Below, piece by piece: positions 9,193 through 18,568 of a DNA stretch of 40,876 nt. Made by a program: the position numbers and the translations under genes. How positions within the stretch are numbered: the stretch's first letter is position 1; the number at the start of each line of letters is the position of its first letter. The stretch lies in assembly GCF_900116685.1 (NCBI RefSeq), contig NZ_FPBL01000012.1:1-40876 (forward strand), in the 5' to 3' direction. Origin of the DNA: Nitrosomonas eutropha (GTDB taxonomy: Bacteria; Pseudomonadota; Gammaproteobacteria; Burkholderiales; Nitrosomonadaceae). The notes beneath the pieces are model-generated. The model saw only the letters and a program-made list of their open reading frames with translations, did no database searches and was not told the origin of the DNA.

Positions 9193-9421
9193 TCATTGCT
9201 CCTCATCTATCCGTGATACAGTTATCTTGAGGTGTACAGCTCTTATATTGTCCATTAGGCTGCATCCTTTAATAAAGGTTTCAAGTATACGCTGCTCTGG
9301 AAAAACACATGGTAGGCGGGTATTTTTACGAAAATAGAAAAGGCCTGCACTATTTTAATTAGAAACTGTAGCGTACGTTTTTTGGATCAGGAGTTTTAAT
9401 GTCTGACTCGGGAGATTTTTG

Positions 9422-10141
9422 ATGTCTGGATTATTCAGCGCGCTTTCAAGAGCCTCAATTAACCTTTTTAATCCACGCATGTTATGGCTGTGGAGTTGGC
9501 CCATACTGGCATCGGCTATTTTCTGGTGGCTGATCGGGATGTTTTTCTGGACGCCGCTATCAGGCTGGCTGCTGACTGTCATCCCGGCAGATACGCTCCA
9601 GAACTGGCTGGAAACTTCACATCTGCAGGTTATCGCTGACGGGGTGGAGACTGTGATCAACCTGATCATTTTCATGACATTAACGATCACAACCAGCCTG
9701 GTGATTACCGCATTGTTTACCATGCCAGCTCTGGTCAGTTTTGTAGCACAACGCTACTACCCTGATCTGGCTCCGATGCGGGGTGGAACAGTCACCGGCA
9801 GCCTGCGTAATGTCCTATTGGCAATCGCGATTTTTATCGTGATCTGGATAGCAACCATTCCTTTATGGTTTACCGGAATCGGCCTGCTGGGGCCTCTGCT
9901 GGCGGCAGCTTATTTAAATCAGCGGCTGTTTTTCTATGATGCGCTGTGTGACCATGCAAACAATTCCGAGCTAAACAAGCTATCAACCACGAATCGACCA
10001 GCACGCTGGAGTCTGGGTTTTCTGACAGGGTTACTGCAATTCATACCATTGTTAAACTTTTTTGCACCCACTCTGACTGCGCTGGCTTTCATACACTTCG
10101 AGCTGGCACGGCTGGCAAAATTGCGTCACACAATGAACTGA
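9422..10141 (+). CDS. EI24/CysZ-like membrane protein
   Basis: This 239-residue protein starts at the ATG at 9422, with GGGAG at about 9410; the frame also opens with a TTG one codon earlier. It has several long hydrophobic helices (about 22-45, 75-105, 130-165, 195-225) and the EI24-type features FNPRMLWLWSWPI at the start and FFYDALCDHANNSEL in the loop. The EI24 family includes the sulfate permease CysZ, but sequence alone does not show that this one carries sulfate. It reads divergently from the exported-protein pair and is followed by the signalling protein about 95 bases on. Confidence 0.8.
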   Translation: MSGLFSALSRASINLFNPRMLWLWSWPILASAIFWWLIGMFFWTPLSGWLLTVIPADTLQNWLETSHLQVIADGVETVINLIIFMTLTITTSLVITALFTMPALVSFVAQRYYPDLAPMRGGTVTGSLRNVLLAIAIFIVIWIATIPLWFTGIGLLGPLLAAAYLNQRLFFYDALCDHANNSELNKLSTTNRPARWSLGFLTGLLQFIPLLNFFAPTLTALAFIHFELARLAKLRHTMN

Positions 10142-10236
10142 TCGTCACATAAACCAGATTTTTCACCCTCTTCACAGAATCAAGTTTTTCCTGTCCGGGT
10201 CGATACCGAAAGATATCACGCCAGGAAGAATCTGAA

Positions 10237-11961
10237 ATGTCATATGGAAAATTAAAACTTTTGATCGTCGGTCATTCCGAAGCTGATGTAAATCAGCTAA
10301 GTGCCGATTTCAGCCGTAGCGGAAAACAGCTGATTTACCAACATGCAAACAGCCTACCCGACGTCCGGTCGGCATTGGATACATCAAGCTGGGATGCAGT
10401 CATTGCAGAATATTCAATGGCTGGATTTGATGCCTTGCAAGTGCTGGATCTGCTTAAAATCCGCCACCAAGCGACACCTTTCATTCTATATACCTCGATA
10501 ACAGATGAGCAGGTAGTACTTTCAGCATTGCGCAACGGGGCAAGTGACTGTGTACCAAAAGGACATTCGACGCGCCTGATACTAGCTATCAATCGAGGCT
10601 TTGAGCTCATGGACCTGAAACGCAGGAAACGTCAGGCCGATAGCCATATTTACCGCATGACCTATTATGACGAACTGACCGGCCTGCCCAAGCACAATCT
10701 TTTTTGTGAAAAAGCAGCCGCACTGTTGTCAAACAACGCTGTGATTGATGGCATGATCGCTGCTGTTTATTTCATCGATATCAACCGTTTGTCACGCATT
10801 AACAGCAAATATGGCTACAGCATCAGTGATCAGCTGATACAACAATTTGCCAGCCGTTTATCTATTTATTCCGACAACAGCTGTGTTCTGGCACGCACCG
10901 AAGGAGGTAATTTTGTTTTTCTCAAAACCAGCCTGGCCAGCACCAATCAAGTACAGATATTTGCAAACCAGTTGCTAAAGCTCGTCACCACACCTTTTGT
11001 CATTAATGATCTTGAATTTCATATCACCCTGACGATAGGAATCTGCCTCTACCCTCGCGATGGCAGGGAAATTGAGGTGCTGCTGGCCAATGCCGAAAAC
11101 GCATTGTCTTTTACCAGAAAAACTTGGCCTAACACCTATAGATTCTATGCCCGGGAAATTGGTGAAGCTTCATTACAAAAGGTCAAGATTGAACAATCAT
11201 TGCAGCAAATCATTAATGACAAAGAACTCGTTCTGCATTATCAGCCGGTAATTGATCTCATAACCGGAAAAATTATCGGAGTTGAGGCACTGGTTCGCTG
11301 GTGTCATCCGGAACTCGGGCTCCTTCCCCCGGATAAATTTGTTCCTCTAGCTGTTGAATCCGGCTCCATTGTCAAAATAGGTAAATGGGTATTACACGAA
11401 GCCTGCAGACAAGCTAAATCCTGGCAAGATGCTGGTCTTGAGCCTGCTTTCATTGCAGTCAACCTTTCTGCCATAGAACTGGATCAGCTCCAGTTAATTA
11501 ATCACGTCGCTGAAGCATTACATGCGACAGGGCTTGACCCCTCGAAACTGGAGCTGGAAATTAACGAATCTGTATTAATGCAGGATATAGATGGAAGTAC
11601 CAGAATCTTGAACGAATTAAAGAGAATGGGTGTAAAAATCGTGATGGATAATTTTGGTACCGGCTATTCATCTCTCAACCATCTGCGGCGCCTGCCCATC
11701 GACACCATCAAGATCGGTCAATCACTCGTTCAGGATATCGCCAGCAAATCTGACAGCTCCGTAATCATTACAGCCATTATTGCGCTTGCCCGGAATCTCG
11801 GCATGCAAATACGAGCAGAAGGTGTTCAGTCACAAGCACAACTCGATTTTCTGAAACAAGCCAACTGCCATCACGTTCAGGGATTTTTACTCACTCCTCC
11901 GGTTTCGGCAGAGCATTTTTTACCGCTTATCGAGCAACGTAAAACTGGTACTTTTTCATAA
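10237..11961 (+). CDS. REC-GGDEF-EAL signalling protein with eroded motifs
   Basis: This 574-residue cytoplasmic protein has three domains: receiver-like (about 1-125), GGDEF (about 140-310) and EAL (about 318-570). The receiver lacks the acidic pair (VGHSEAD) and has Glu58 at the phospho-acceptor position. The GGDEF signature is RTEGGNF (220-226), so diguanylate cyclase activity is very unlikely. The EAL domain keeps E350-A-L, Asn409, Glu441, Asp471, Lys492, Glu528 and Gln548. However, the usual DDFGTGYSS is DNFGTGYSS (Asn472), KID is KIG (Gly494) and AEGVE is AEGVQ. Such proteins often act as c-di-GMP or partner-binding regulators; weak phosphodiesterase activity cannot be excluded. Confidence 0.9.
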   Translation: MSYGKLKLLIVGHSEADVNQLSADFSRSGKQLIYQHANSLPDVRSALDTSSWDAVIAEYSMAGFDALQVLDLLKIRHQATPFILYTSITDEQVVLSALRNGASDCVPKGHSTRLILAINRGFELMDLKRRKRQADSHIYRMTYYDELTGLPKHNLFCEKAAALLSNNAVIDGMIAAVYFIDINRLSRINSKYGYSISDQLIQQFASRLSIYSDNSCVLARTEGGNFVFLKTSLASTNQVQIFANQLLKLVTTPFVINDLEFHITLTIGICLYPRDGREIEVLLANAENALSFTRKTWPNTYRFYAREIGEASLQKVKIEQSLQQIINDKELVLHYQPVIDLITGKIIGVEALVRWCHPELGLLPPDKFVPLAVESGSIVKIGKWVLHEACRQAKSWQDAGLEPAFIAVNLSAIELDQLQLINHVAEALHATGLDPSKLELEINESVLMQDIDGSTRILNELKRMGVKIVMDNFGTGYSSLNHLRRLPIDTIKIGQSLVQDIASKSDSSVIITAIIALARNLGMQIRAEGVQSQAQLDFLKQANCHHVQGFLLTPPVSAEHFLPLIEQRKTGTFS

Positions 11962-11980
11962 CCCTGATGCACTGACGCAG

Positions 11981-11999
11981 TATGGCGGCGGCCGCCATA
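11981..11999. repeat. 19-nt near-perfect palindrome
   Basis: TATGGCGGC (11981-11989), a single G, then GCCGCCATA (11991-11999). It lies 20 bases after the stop of the REC-GGDEF-EAL gene and has no following T tract, so it is not a textbook intrinsic terminator. It could be a transcript-stabilising hairpin or a protein-binding site. Confidence 0.6.
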
Positions 12000-12180
12000 C
12001 GCATGAGGATAATACGAACCACCTCCGCCTGTCCTGTCCTGTTTTCAGAACAAACCTGACAAGTAGAAATTGCTTTATTATTTCTTGTTCGGAATGCTGC
12101 TGTGAAACGGATAAATTCCACCAGCAAATCTCGAATTGTCCAATCTACCCAGCTGTGAACACTATTTTTTAGAGGTAATA

Positions 12181-12639
12181 ATGAATGTAAAAAAACTATT
12201 GGGCATCATTTTCTCAGGATGTCTGTTTTTATCGATAAATGCCCAGGCTACCGGAGAGCATATGGCACCACACTATGTAAATGTCGCAGATGTAACGACC
12301 CTGGAAAAAATAGATACCCAAGTTGGGACCGGGGAAGAAGCCGATATTGGCAAAACCGCCAATGTGCACTATACAGGCTGGTTGTATGACCCCACCGTGG
12401 AAGACCATAAAGGCATAAAATTTGACAGTTCTCACGATCGTGGCACTCCCTTTTCATTTCTGCTTGGTGCCGGACGGGTTATCAAAGGATGGGATCAGGG
12501 AGTACTGGGTATGAAAGTTGGTGGAAAACGTACCTTGATTATCCCCTCATCCATGGCATACGGCACCCATGGCGCCGGAGGTGTTATCCCGCCCGATTCC
12601 GCACTGATATTTGATGTGGAATTGATCGGACTGGAGTAA
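12181..12639 (+). CDS. FKBP-type peptidyl-prolyl isomerase, exported
   Basis: The ATG at 12181 follows GAGGTAATA and starts a signal peptide (MNVKKLLGIIFSGCLFLSI, cleavage probably after NAQA). The mature protein is essentially one FKBP domain: VHYTGWLYD, KFDSSHDRGTPFSFLLGAG, VIKGWDQGVLGMKVGGKR and PSSMAYGTHGAGGVIPPDSALIFDVEL. These carry the Tyr, Phe, Asp and Trp of the FK506 pocket in family positions. It should isomerise X-Pro bonds in the periplasm and assist folding. About 220 bases of non-coding DNA separate it from the upstream gene, and it is convergent with rsgA. Confidence 0.93.
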   Translation: MNVKKLLGIIFSGCLFLSINAQATGEHMAPHYVNVADVTTLEKIDTQVGTGEEADIGKTANVHYTGWLYDPTVEDHKGIKFDSSHDRGTPFSFLLGAGRVIKGWDQGVLGMKVGGKRTLIIPSSMAYGTHGAGGVIPPDSALIFDVELIGLE

Positions 12640-12657
12640 CCAGAACCAGAGCCCAAG

Positions 12658-12693
12658 CCCGGCAGGAAAACAGGCAAAATGCCACCTGTCGGG
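12658..12693 (+). terminator. hairpin terminator after FKBP gene
   Basis: CCCGGCAGG (12658-12666) pairs with CCTGTCGGG (12685-12693) with one G-U pair. An inner GGCA/TGCC stem lies in the loop and TTATTTG follows. It is between convergent genes. The T tract is weak. Confidence 0.6.
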
Positions 12694-12717
12694 TTATTTG
12701 TCGCCAGCTTCCTTTAT

Positions 12718-13647
12718 CTACTTCCCTCCAGGGAGGGATTTCTTTATGCACTTCATCAACTTATGGTAACAAGCCAACCGGCGTGAATTAAGCACCCCTT
12801 CCTGCGCTGCTTGCAATAATCTGCAGCCCGGCTCTGTAACATGCCGACAATTCCGGAATTTACACTGTTTCAGAAAAGGACGAAATTCAACAAACCCCCA
12901 CGCCAATGATTCTTCATCCAGTTGTTGTAGACCGAATTCCTGAAAACCAGGGGAATCAATGATGCTACTGTTCGTATCAAGATGAAAAAGACAAGCATGG
13001 GTGGTCGTGTGTCGTCCACTAGCCAGTGCATCGGAAATTTCTGCGGTTGCCTGTTGCGCCACTGGAATAAGTGCGTTAAGCAGCGTAGATTTTCCCACAC
13101 CAGATTGCCCCGCTAATAGACTAATTTGTCCGCTCAGGAACGGAACAAGTGACTGAGCGCTGGTTTCCGCACTGATCTCCAGTACGGGATACCCCAGCTC
13201 CCGGTAAAACATTAGGCTCTGCGCAGCAGCCTGCCTTTGCGCATCCTTGTCAATCAGGTCGATCTTGTTCAATACAATAAGCGGCTTAATTCCCTGATTT
13301 TCGGCAGCAATCAGGCAACGATCGAGCAGTTCAAAATTACAAGCCGGAACAACTGCCAACACAAAGATCAACTGCGTGACATTGGCTGCGATCAGTTTTT
13401 CACGAAAGGGCTCGCTACGATAAAAGAGGCTTGAACGCGGCAGGATGGTTTCGATAATACCCTGTCCATCAGCTGTTGGAAGTATTTCAACCTGATCACC
13501 ACACACCACTCCCTTTTTCTTGCCGCGCACAACACAGGGATAAATAGCATGGGCAGTTTCAACTTCGAAATGACGGCCATAGGCTGCAGCCACTCTGCCA
13601 AGTAATGGCGAACCGGCTTTATTCTCGCCAGCGTCACCGGCTCTCAA
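12718..13647 (-). CDS. rsgA: ribosome small-subunit-dependent GTPase A
   Basis: RsgA (YjeQ) is a circularly permuted GTPase that checks late 30S subunit assembly. The order is as expected: N-terminal OB fold (about 15-70), G4 NKID (127-130), G1 GQSGVGKST (180-188), G3 DSPG (231-234), then a zinc motif with C262, C267, H269 and C275. The start appears to be TTG, sharing TTGA with the phhB stop, so translation is probably coupled; a later start would cut into the OB fold. It is the third gene of the M48-phhB-rsgA set. Confidence 0.96.
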   Translation of the reverse strand: MRAGDAGENKAGSPLLGRVAAAYGRHFEVETAHAIYPCVVRGKKKGVVCGDQVEILPTADGQGIIETILPRSSLFYRSEPFREKLIAANVTQLIFVLAVVPACNFELLDRCLIAAENQGIKPLIVLNKIDLIDKDAQRQAAAQSLMFYRELGYPVLEISAETSAQSLVPFLSGQISLLAGQSGVGKSTLLNALIPVAQQATAEISDALASGRHTTTHACLFHLDTNSSIIDSPGFQEFGLQQLDEESLAWGFVEFRPFLKQCKFRNCRHVTEPGCRLLQAAQEGVLNSRRLACYHKLMKCIKKSLPGGK

Positions 13648-13985
13648 GATATGAGCAACATATCGACTTTCGCCGCACAGATAAAGTCATTTTCTGATAA
13701 TCCGCCAATGGCATGCGTCGTATACTCTACACGACACTGGTTGTAACCAACCATCATATCCGGATGATGGTCTTCCTGATGTGATACCCAGGCAACCGCA
13801 TTGACAAAAGCCATCGTCTGATAATAATTCTTGAAAGAAAAAATCCGGCTAATTTTGTTATCTGCCAATTGCCAGCCCTGCTTCAGCTGCTTCAACAGAT
13901 TTTCAGCCTCTTCTTTTTTTAATGGCGGTATACCCCCTTCACACGGTTTGCATTTCCGGTCGGTCAAATCACATACATTGGTCAT
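13644..13985 (-). CDS. phhB: 4a-hydroxytetrahydrobiopterin dehydratase (PCD/DCoH)
   Basis: This 113-residue protein is a pterin-4a-carbinolamine dehydratase, which dehydrates 4a-hydroxytetrahydropterin. It shows GWQLADNKISRIFSFKNYY and the active-site segment HQEDHHPDMMVGYNQCRVEY, with the conserved histidines and downstream THAIGGLSENDF. Its start overlaps the stop of the M48 protease as ATGA, and its stop overlaps the rsgA start. No aromatic amino-acid hydroxylase is in the window, so its substrate source is not evident. The N terminus has a Cys-containing stretch (CDLTDRKCKPCEGG) seen in many family members. Confidence 0.93.
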   Translation of the reverse strand: MTNVCDLTDRKCKPCEGGIPPLKKEEAENLLKQLKQGWQLADNKISRIFSFKNYYQTMAFVNAVAWVSHQEDHHPDMMVGYNQCRVEYTTHAIGGLSENDFICAAKVDMLLIS

Positions 13986-15250
13986 GCTGCAGCTCCCATT
14001 GCAATTATTTTATTGAGATGCGCAACCCGAATTGCTGCTGGCGGGTGTGAATCATAAAAAGTGGAGTGCAGTGGATCAGGCGTCAGTGTCGCAGCATTAT
14101 CCTGATACATTTTGACCAGAGCCTGGATCATATCTGCCGCCGATGATTGCTGAGCTGCATATTCATCTGCCTCAAACTCATGTTTGCGTGAATAGATACT
14201 GGATAATGGCTGCAGCAAAAAGGTAAATACCGGCATCACCAGAAAGAACAGTAATAGCGCCATGGCGGTTGACGGCACCTCAGTCACCTGAACACCCAGC
14301 CCGTTATAAAACCACGGCTGCTGCATCAGATAACCCAGCACCCATAGAAACAGCAAGCTAGCTGTAAATGACAGCATAATCCGCTTAATAACATGATGTC
14401 GCTTGAAATGACCCAGTTCATGTGCCAGCACCGCTTCGATTTCCGCAGCTTCCAAACGGTTTAGCAACGTATCAAAAAACACGATCCGCTTGGTTTTACC
14501 AAACCCGGTAAAATAGGCATTGCCATGACTGCTACGACGAGAACCATCCATAACAAACAGCCCACTGGATTCAAAACCACACTTCTGCAACAGATTTTCA
14601 ATACGGGCTTTGAGTAAATCATTTTCCAGCGGTGAAAACTTGTTGAACAGCGGAGCAATCCAGTTGGGATAAACCGCCAGCAGAAACAGGCTAAAGCCTA
14701 TCCAGGTCAACCACGTATATAACCACCAGTTATCGCCTGTTTTTTCCATCAACCACAGGACACTCAGTAATAATGGTGCACCCAGCAGTGCTCCTAGCGC
14801 ATACTGCTTGACAAGGTCAGTAAAAAACATGGCTGGCGTCATCTTGTTGAATCCGTATTGCTGCTCAATGATGAATGTACGGTAATAGTTAAAGGGGATT
14901 TCAACTATGCTTAACAGCGCTAATACGCTAAAAATAAGCACCATTCCATGCCACAGCGAATCGCTGAACCAGGAATGCCAGAAGTCCGACAGCAACTCCA
15001 ATCCACCGCCCAATGTCAACACCAGCAACAATCCTGCGTTGAGCAGAATACCTGGATAACTCAGGCGTACTTTTGCACAGGTATAATCAGCTGCTTTCTG
15101 GTGAGCAGATAAATCAATTTGTGAAGCGAAAGCATCTGGAACCTGATCGCGGTTTACCGTTATATGGCGTATATGCCGGGTAGCCAGCCATAACTGCGCT
15201 AGTGTAGTCAACATCAGCACAAGAATAAAAACAATGGTAAAAATATGCAT
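13982..15250 (-). CDS. M48 family (Ste24-like) membrane metalloprotease
   Basis: The start at 15250 (AGGTGG upstream) gives a 422-residue protein; a longer open frame upstream is antisense to orn and has no coding character. Membrane helices occur at about 3-22, 65-85, 100-120, 150-168, 178-198, 293-310 and 327-348. The zinc site is HELGH (277-281), with the third ligand in the HEFEAD segment (357-362). This is the Ste24/CAAX-protease-like layout, used in bacteria for envelope protein turnover. Downstream phhB and rsgA overlap it end to end. It shares a divergent promoter region of about 160 bases with orn. Confidence 0.93.
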   Translation of the reverse strand: MHIFTIVFILVLMLTTLAQLWLATRHIRHITVNRDQVPDAFASQIDLSAHQKAADYTCAKVRLSYPGILLNAGLLLVLTLGGGLELLSDFWHSWFSDSLWHGMVLIFSVLALLSIVEIPFNYYRTFIIEQQYGFNKMTPAMFFTDLVKQYALGALLGAPLLLSVLWLMEKTGDNWWLYTWLTWIGFSLFLLAVYPNWIAPLFNKFSPLENDLLKARIENLLQKCGFESSGLFVMDGSRRSSHGNAYFTGFGKTKRIVFFDTLLNRLEAAEIEAVLAHELGHFKRHHVIKRIMLSFTASLLFLWVLGYLMQQPWFYNGLGVQVTEVPSTAMALLLFFLVMPVFTFLLQPLSSIYSRKHEFEADEYAAQQSSAADMIQALVKMYQDNAATLTPDPLHSTFYDSHPPAAIRVAHLNKIIAMGAAA

Positions 15251-15409
15251 AAAACCACCTGGAAAATTAAGTATCTGAACAGGACATGCCGGGATTTTAC
15301 TCCTCATGCGCGCTCCCCGGGAAACAGGAGAAACAGACCGATTACGGCGAGTATACTTGGATGTGACACAATCCGATCTTGAAAATTCACGCAACAAACA
15401 TTCAGAATT

Positions 15410-15955
15410 ATGGCACAAGACAATAACAACCTTATCTGGATAGACATGGAAATGACCGGTCTGAATCCGAATACTGACTGCATTATCGAAATTGCCCTGG
15501 TCATCACAGACGCGCAACTCAACACATTAGCTGAAGCACCGGTACTGGTCGTTTCACAACCAGACAGCATCCTTGACGGGATGGATAAATGGAACCAGTC
15601 CACACACAGCAAATCTGGCTTGATCGATAAGGTCAAGGCTTCAACATTGAGTGAAGCCGAAGCAGAAGCACGCATGCTGGCATTTCTGGTGCCACACGTC
15701 CCGGCCAGCATCTCGCCCATGTGCGGGAATTCGATCTGCCAGGATCGGCGTTTTTTGGCCAGATGCATGCCACAACTGGAAGCCTATTTTCATTACCGCA
15801 ATTTAGATGTCAGTACACTTAAGGAATTGGCCAAACGCTGGAAACCTGAAGTTGCCCAGGGATTCAACAAGCAAGGTAAACATGAAGCGCTGGCTGATAT
15901 TTATGACTCAATAGAAGAACTCAAACACTACCGCCAGTACCTGTTTAATATCTGA
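15410..15955 (+). CDS. orn: oligoribonuclease
   Basis: Orn is the 3'-5' exoribonuclease that degrades 2-5 nt RNAs and pGpG. The 181-residue product matches the family along its length: [14 protein letters not shown] (first Asp/Glu), [25 protein letters not shown] (Asp), [20 protein letters not shown] and the final [11 protein letters not shown] (His, Asp) of the DEDDh site. It is divergent from the M48 protease, a common betaproteobacterial neighbourhood. Since pGpG is the end product of c-di-GMP breakdown, it is functionally adjacent to the EAL protein upstream, though the two are not co-transcribed. Confidence 0.97.
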   Translation: MAQDNNNLIWIDMEMTGLNPNTDCIIEIALVITDAQLNTLAEAPVLVVSQPDSILDGMDKWNQSTHSKSGLIDKVKASTLSEAEAEARMLAFLVPHVPASISPMCGNSICQDRRFLARCMPQLEAYFHYRNLDVSTLKELAKRWKPEVAQGFNKQGKHEALADIYDSIEELKHYRQYLFNI

Positions 15956-15990
15956 ATATCCGTGATTCATCTACTACGGGAGCTCAATGA

Positions 15991-18545
15991 ATGACTCAAC
16001 GCACCGCATTTACACTTACCGTCAATCCCAAAATACCTGAGCGCCTGGCTCGCCTGGAGGAACTGGCAAATAATCTCTGGTACAGCTGGGATCGGGCCAC
16101 ACGCGCCCTGTTTTCGCGGCTGGATCCACAACTGTGGGAATCAGTAGGGCATAGTCCCAAGGCGTTTCTCAGGCGGGTGGATGAATCATTACTGCTCCAG
16201 GCGGCAGAAGATCTGTCCTTTCTCAGCCATTACAACAGCGTCTTGTCCGCTTATGATTCCTATCATTTGGAGCCTTCTCGCTACCAGGCCGTCAAGGGGC
16301 TCGATATACGCGATCAGGTCGCCTACTTTTGTTTGAGTTCGGTTTTCATGAAAGTCTGCCGGTTTATTCCGGTGGCCTTGGCATTCTGGCGGGAGACCAC
16401 TGCAAAGCTGCCAGTGATTTATGCCTCCCTTTTGTGGCAGTTGGGCTGCTTTACCGGCAGGGATATTTCTTCCAGACTATCGATGGCCATGGTAATCAGC
16501 AGCCTGTTTACTGCGACTCGGATTTCGAGGATCTACCAGTAAAACCTGTACTGCACGACAATGGCTCTGAAGTTCGAATATCTGTGCAATTCCCCGGACG
16601 GATCATTATCGTCAAAGTATGGCGGGCACAAATCGGACATGTCAGTTTGTATCTGCTCGATACCGATCTGCCGGAAAACTCCGAATACGACCGCCTGATC
16701 ACACACCAGCTTTATGGCGGAAACAAAACCATGCGCATCGAGCAGGAAATTATTCTTGGCGTAGGCGGAGTAGCTGCACTCAGGGAAATGGATATCAAAC
16801 CCACCATCTGGCACAGTAATGAAGGCCATGCCGCCTTCATGATGCTGGCACGTGCTCTCGAGCTGGTACGACAAGGATTGGATTTTGCCAGTGCAACGGA
16901 AGCAGTAGCAGTCAATACAATCTTTACCACTCATACGGCTGTTCCGGCGGGCCACGATCATTTCCCGGAAGATATGATGCACCACTATTTTCAGGATATG
17001 TATCACGAACTGAAAATTTCCCAGGAAGAATTCATGAGGCTTGGTTACACTTCAAACAATCATGATTTCAATATGACCGCGCTGGCCATCCACATGTCGC
17101 GCATGCATAACGGTGTCAGTAGAATCCACAGAGATGTCTCTGCCGATGTCTGCCGGGATTTGTGGCCACAGATCGAGCCGGAAGAAAATCCGATTGACTA
17201 TGTTACCAATGGTGTCCATGTGCCAACATTTTTGGCACAGGAATGGGCAGATCTGTTTGACCGCCGCCTGGGTTCGCAATGGCGCAATAAACAACATGAT
17301 CCCGAATTCTGGGCAGGCATTCATAATATTCCGGACCACATATTCTGGAGTGTACGGCAGAGCCTGAAATCGCAGCTGTTCTACAGCATTCGTGCACGCC
17401 TGAGAGAGCAGAATTTACGTAATCATGGCTCTGAAGCTCATCTCGACCGCCTGCTTAGATTTGCTGATCCGATTAACCCGAATATATTGACATTGGGTTT
17501 TGCACGCCGTTTCGCTACCTATAAACGCGCCACGCTGCTGTTTCGGGATCTCGACTGGCTGCGTAAGCTGCTGCTTGATCCCGAGCGCCCGGTATTGCTG
17601 ATTTTTGCCGGCAAGGCCCATCCAGCTGATCTGCCTGGCCAGGAATTAATTCGCCGCATCTACCAGGTCGCAGACATGCCGGAATTCAGAGGACATATCC
17701 TACTGGTGGAGGGGTATGATTTGCGCCTTGCCCGGCGCCTGGTATCAGGCGTTGATGTCTGGCTCAACAACCCGATCTATCCACTGGAAGCCAGTGGCAC
17801 ATCAGGCATGAAAGCAGGAATCAACGGCACACTCAACCTGAGCATACTGGATGGCTGGTGGGGAGAAGGCCATGATGGTAAAAACGGTTGGGGAATCAAA
17901 CCTGTTTCGGAAAATATGGAAGCCTCATTACGTGATGCCGAAGAAAGCCGGGCTTTCCATGAAATTCTGCACGATCAGGTCATCCCGCTCTACTACGATC
18001 ACGGCAAGTTTGGATACTCGGTTAAATGGGTAGACATGGCTAAACACTCAATGTCCTCTCTGCTGCCACAATACGGAACCAAGCGAATGGTTGGAGAATA
18101 TATCCAGAAATTTTATACACTCGCCAGCCAGCAAGGTGCGGGCTACAGCCAAGATAATTTTGCAGTCGCTAAAGATATCGCCACCTGGAAAACACGAATC
18201 AATGCCGCATGGGACGGTGTAAGTGCACGACGACTTGACACGCCAGGCAAGCAGCTTGAATTTGGTGACGCCTTGCATTTCAAGCTTGCAGTCAAATTAA
18301 ATGGACTGCTACCGGAAGATGTTGTCGTGGAATTGCTGCTCTCGCGGCAATATAACAAAGTCAGGCTCAATCAGTTTCAGCATTTCCGGCTGGAATGTAC
18401 CGGCACTATCGGGACAAACGAACATCAATTTGAATTGAACCATATACCGGAACTGTGTGGCAGACAGCAATATTACCTGCGAGTTTATCCCCACCACCCG
18501 CTGCTGACTCATCCATTAGAAATGGGCAGGATGGTATGGCTATGA
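15991..18545 (+). pseudogene. glgP: alpha-glucan (glycogen) phosphorylase, frameshifted
   Basis: The gene would phosphorolyse glycogen to glucose-1-phosphate. The frame from ATG 15991 (GGGAG upstream) encodes the N-terminal DUF3417-type domain up to about residue 113 (RDQVAYFC). The homologous continuation EFGFHESLPVYSGGLGILAG then lies in another frame and stays open from 16329 to 18545. One base appears to be missing around 16327-16334. Joined, the protein is about 851 aa, the usual length, with the PLP lysine in SGTSGMKAG at 17811-17813. I see no obvious slippery heptamer in register. Either a true inactivating mutation or a sequencing error; the rest of the gene is undecayed, which favours a recent event. 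Confidence 0.9.
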
Positions 18546-18568
18546 CAGTCGGCTCATTGTTATTCTTG

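Noticed and set aside
13982..15517. Longer M48 protease frame reaching back to 15517
   Set aside because: The first 89 residues are antisense to orn and have no family similarity; the ATG at 15250 has a good ribosome site.
16329..16345. Programmed frameshifting in the phosphorylase gene
   Set aside because: No in-register slippery heptamer is visible at the T-rich site, and this family is not known to use frameshifting.
18546..18568. Terminator between the phosphorylase and panC
   Set aside because: Only ATTGT/ACAAT can pair, too weak to support a call.
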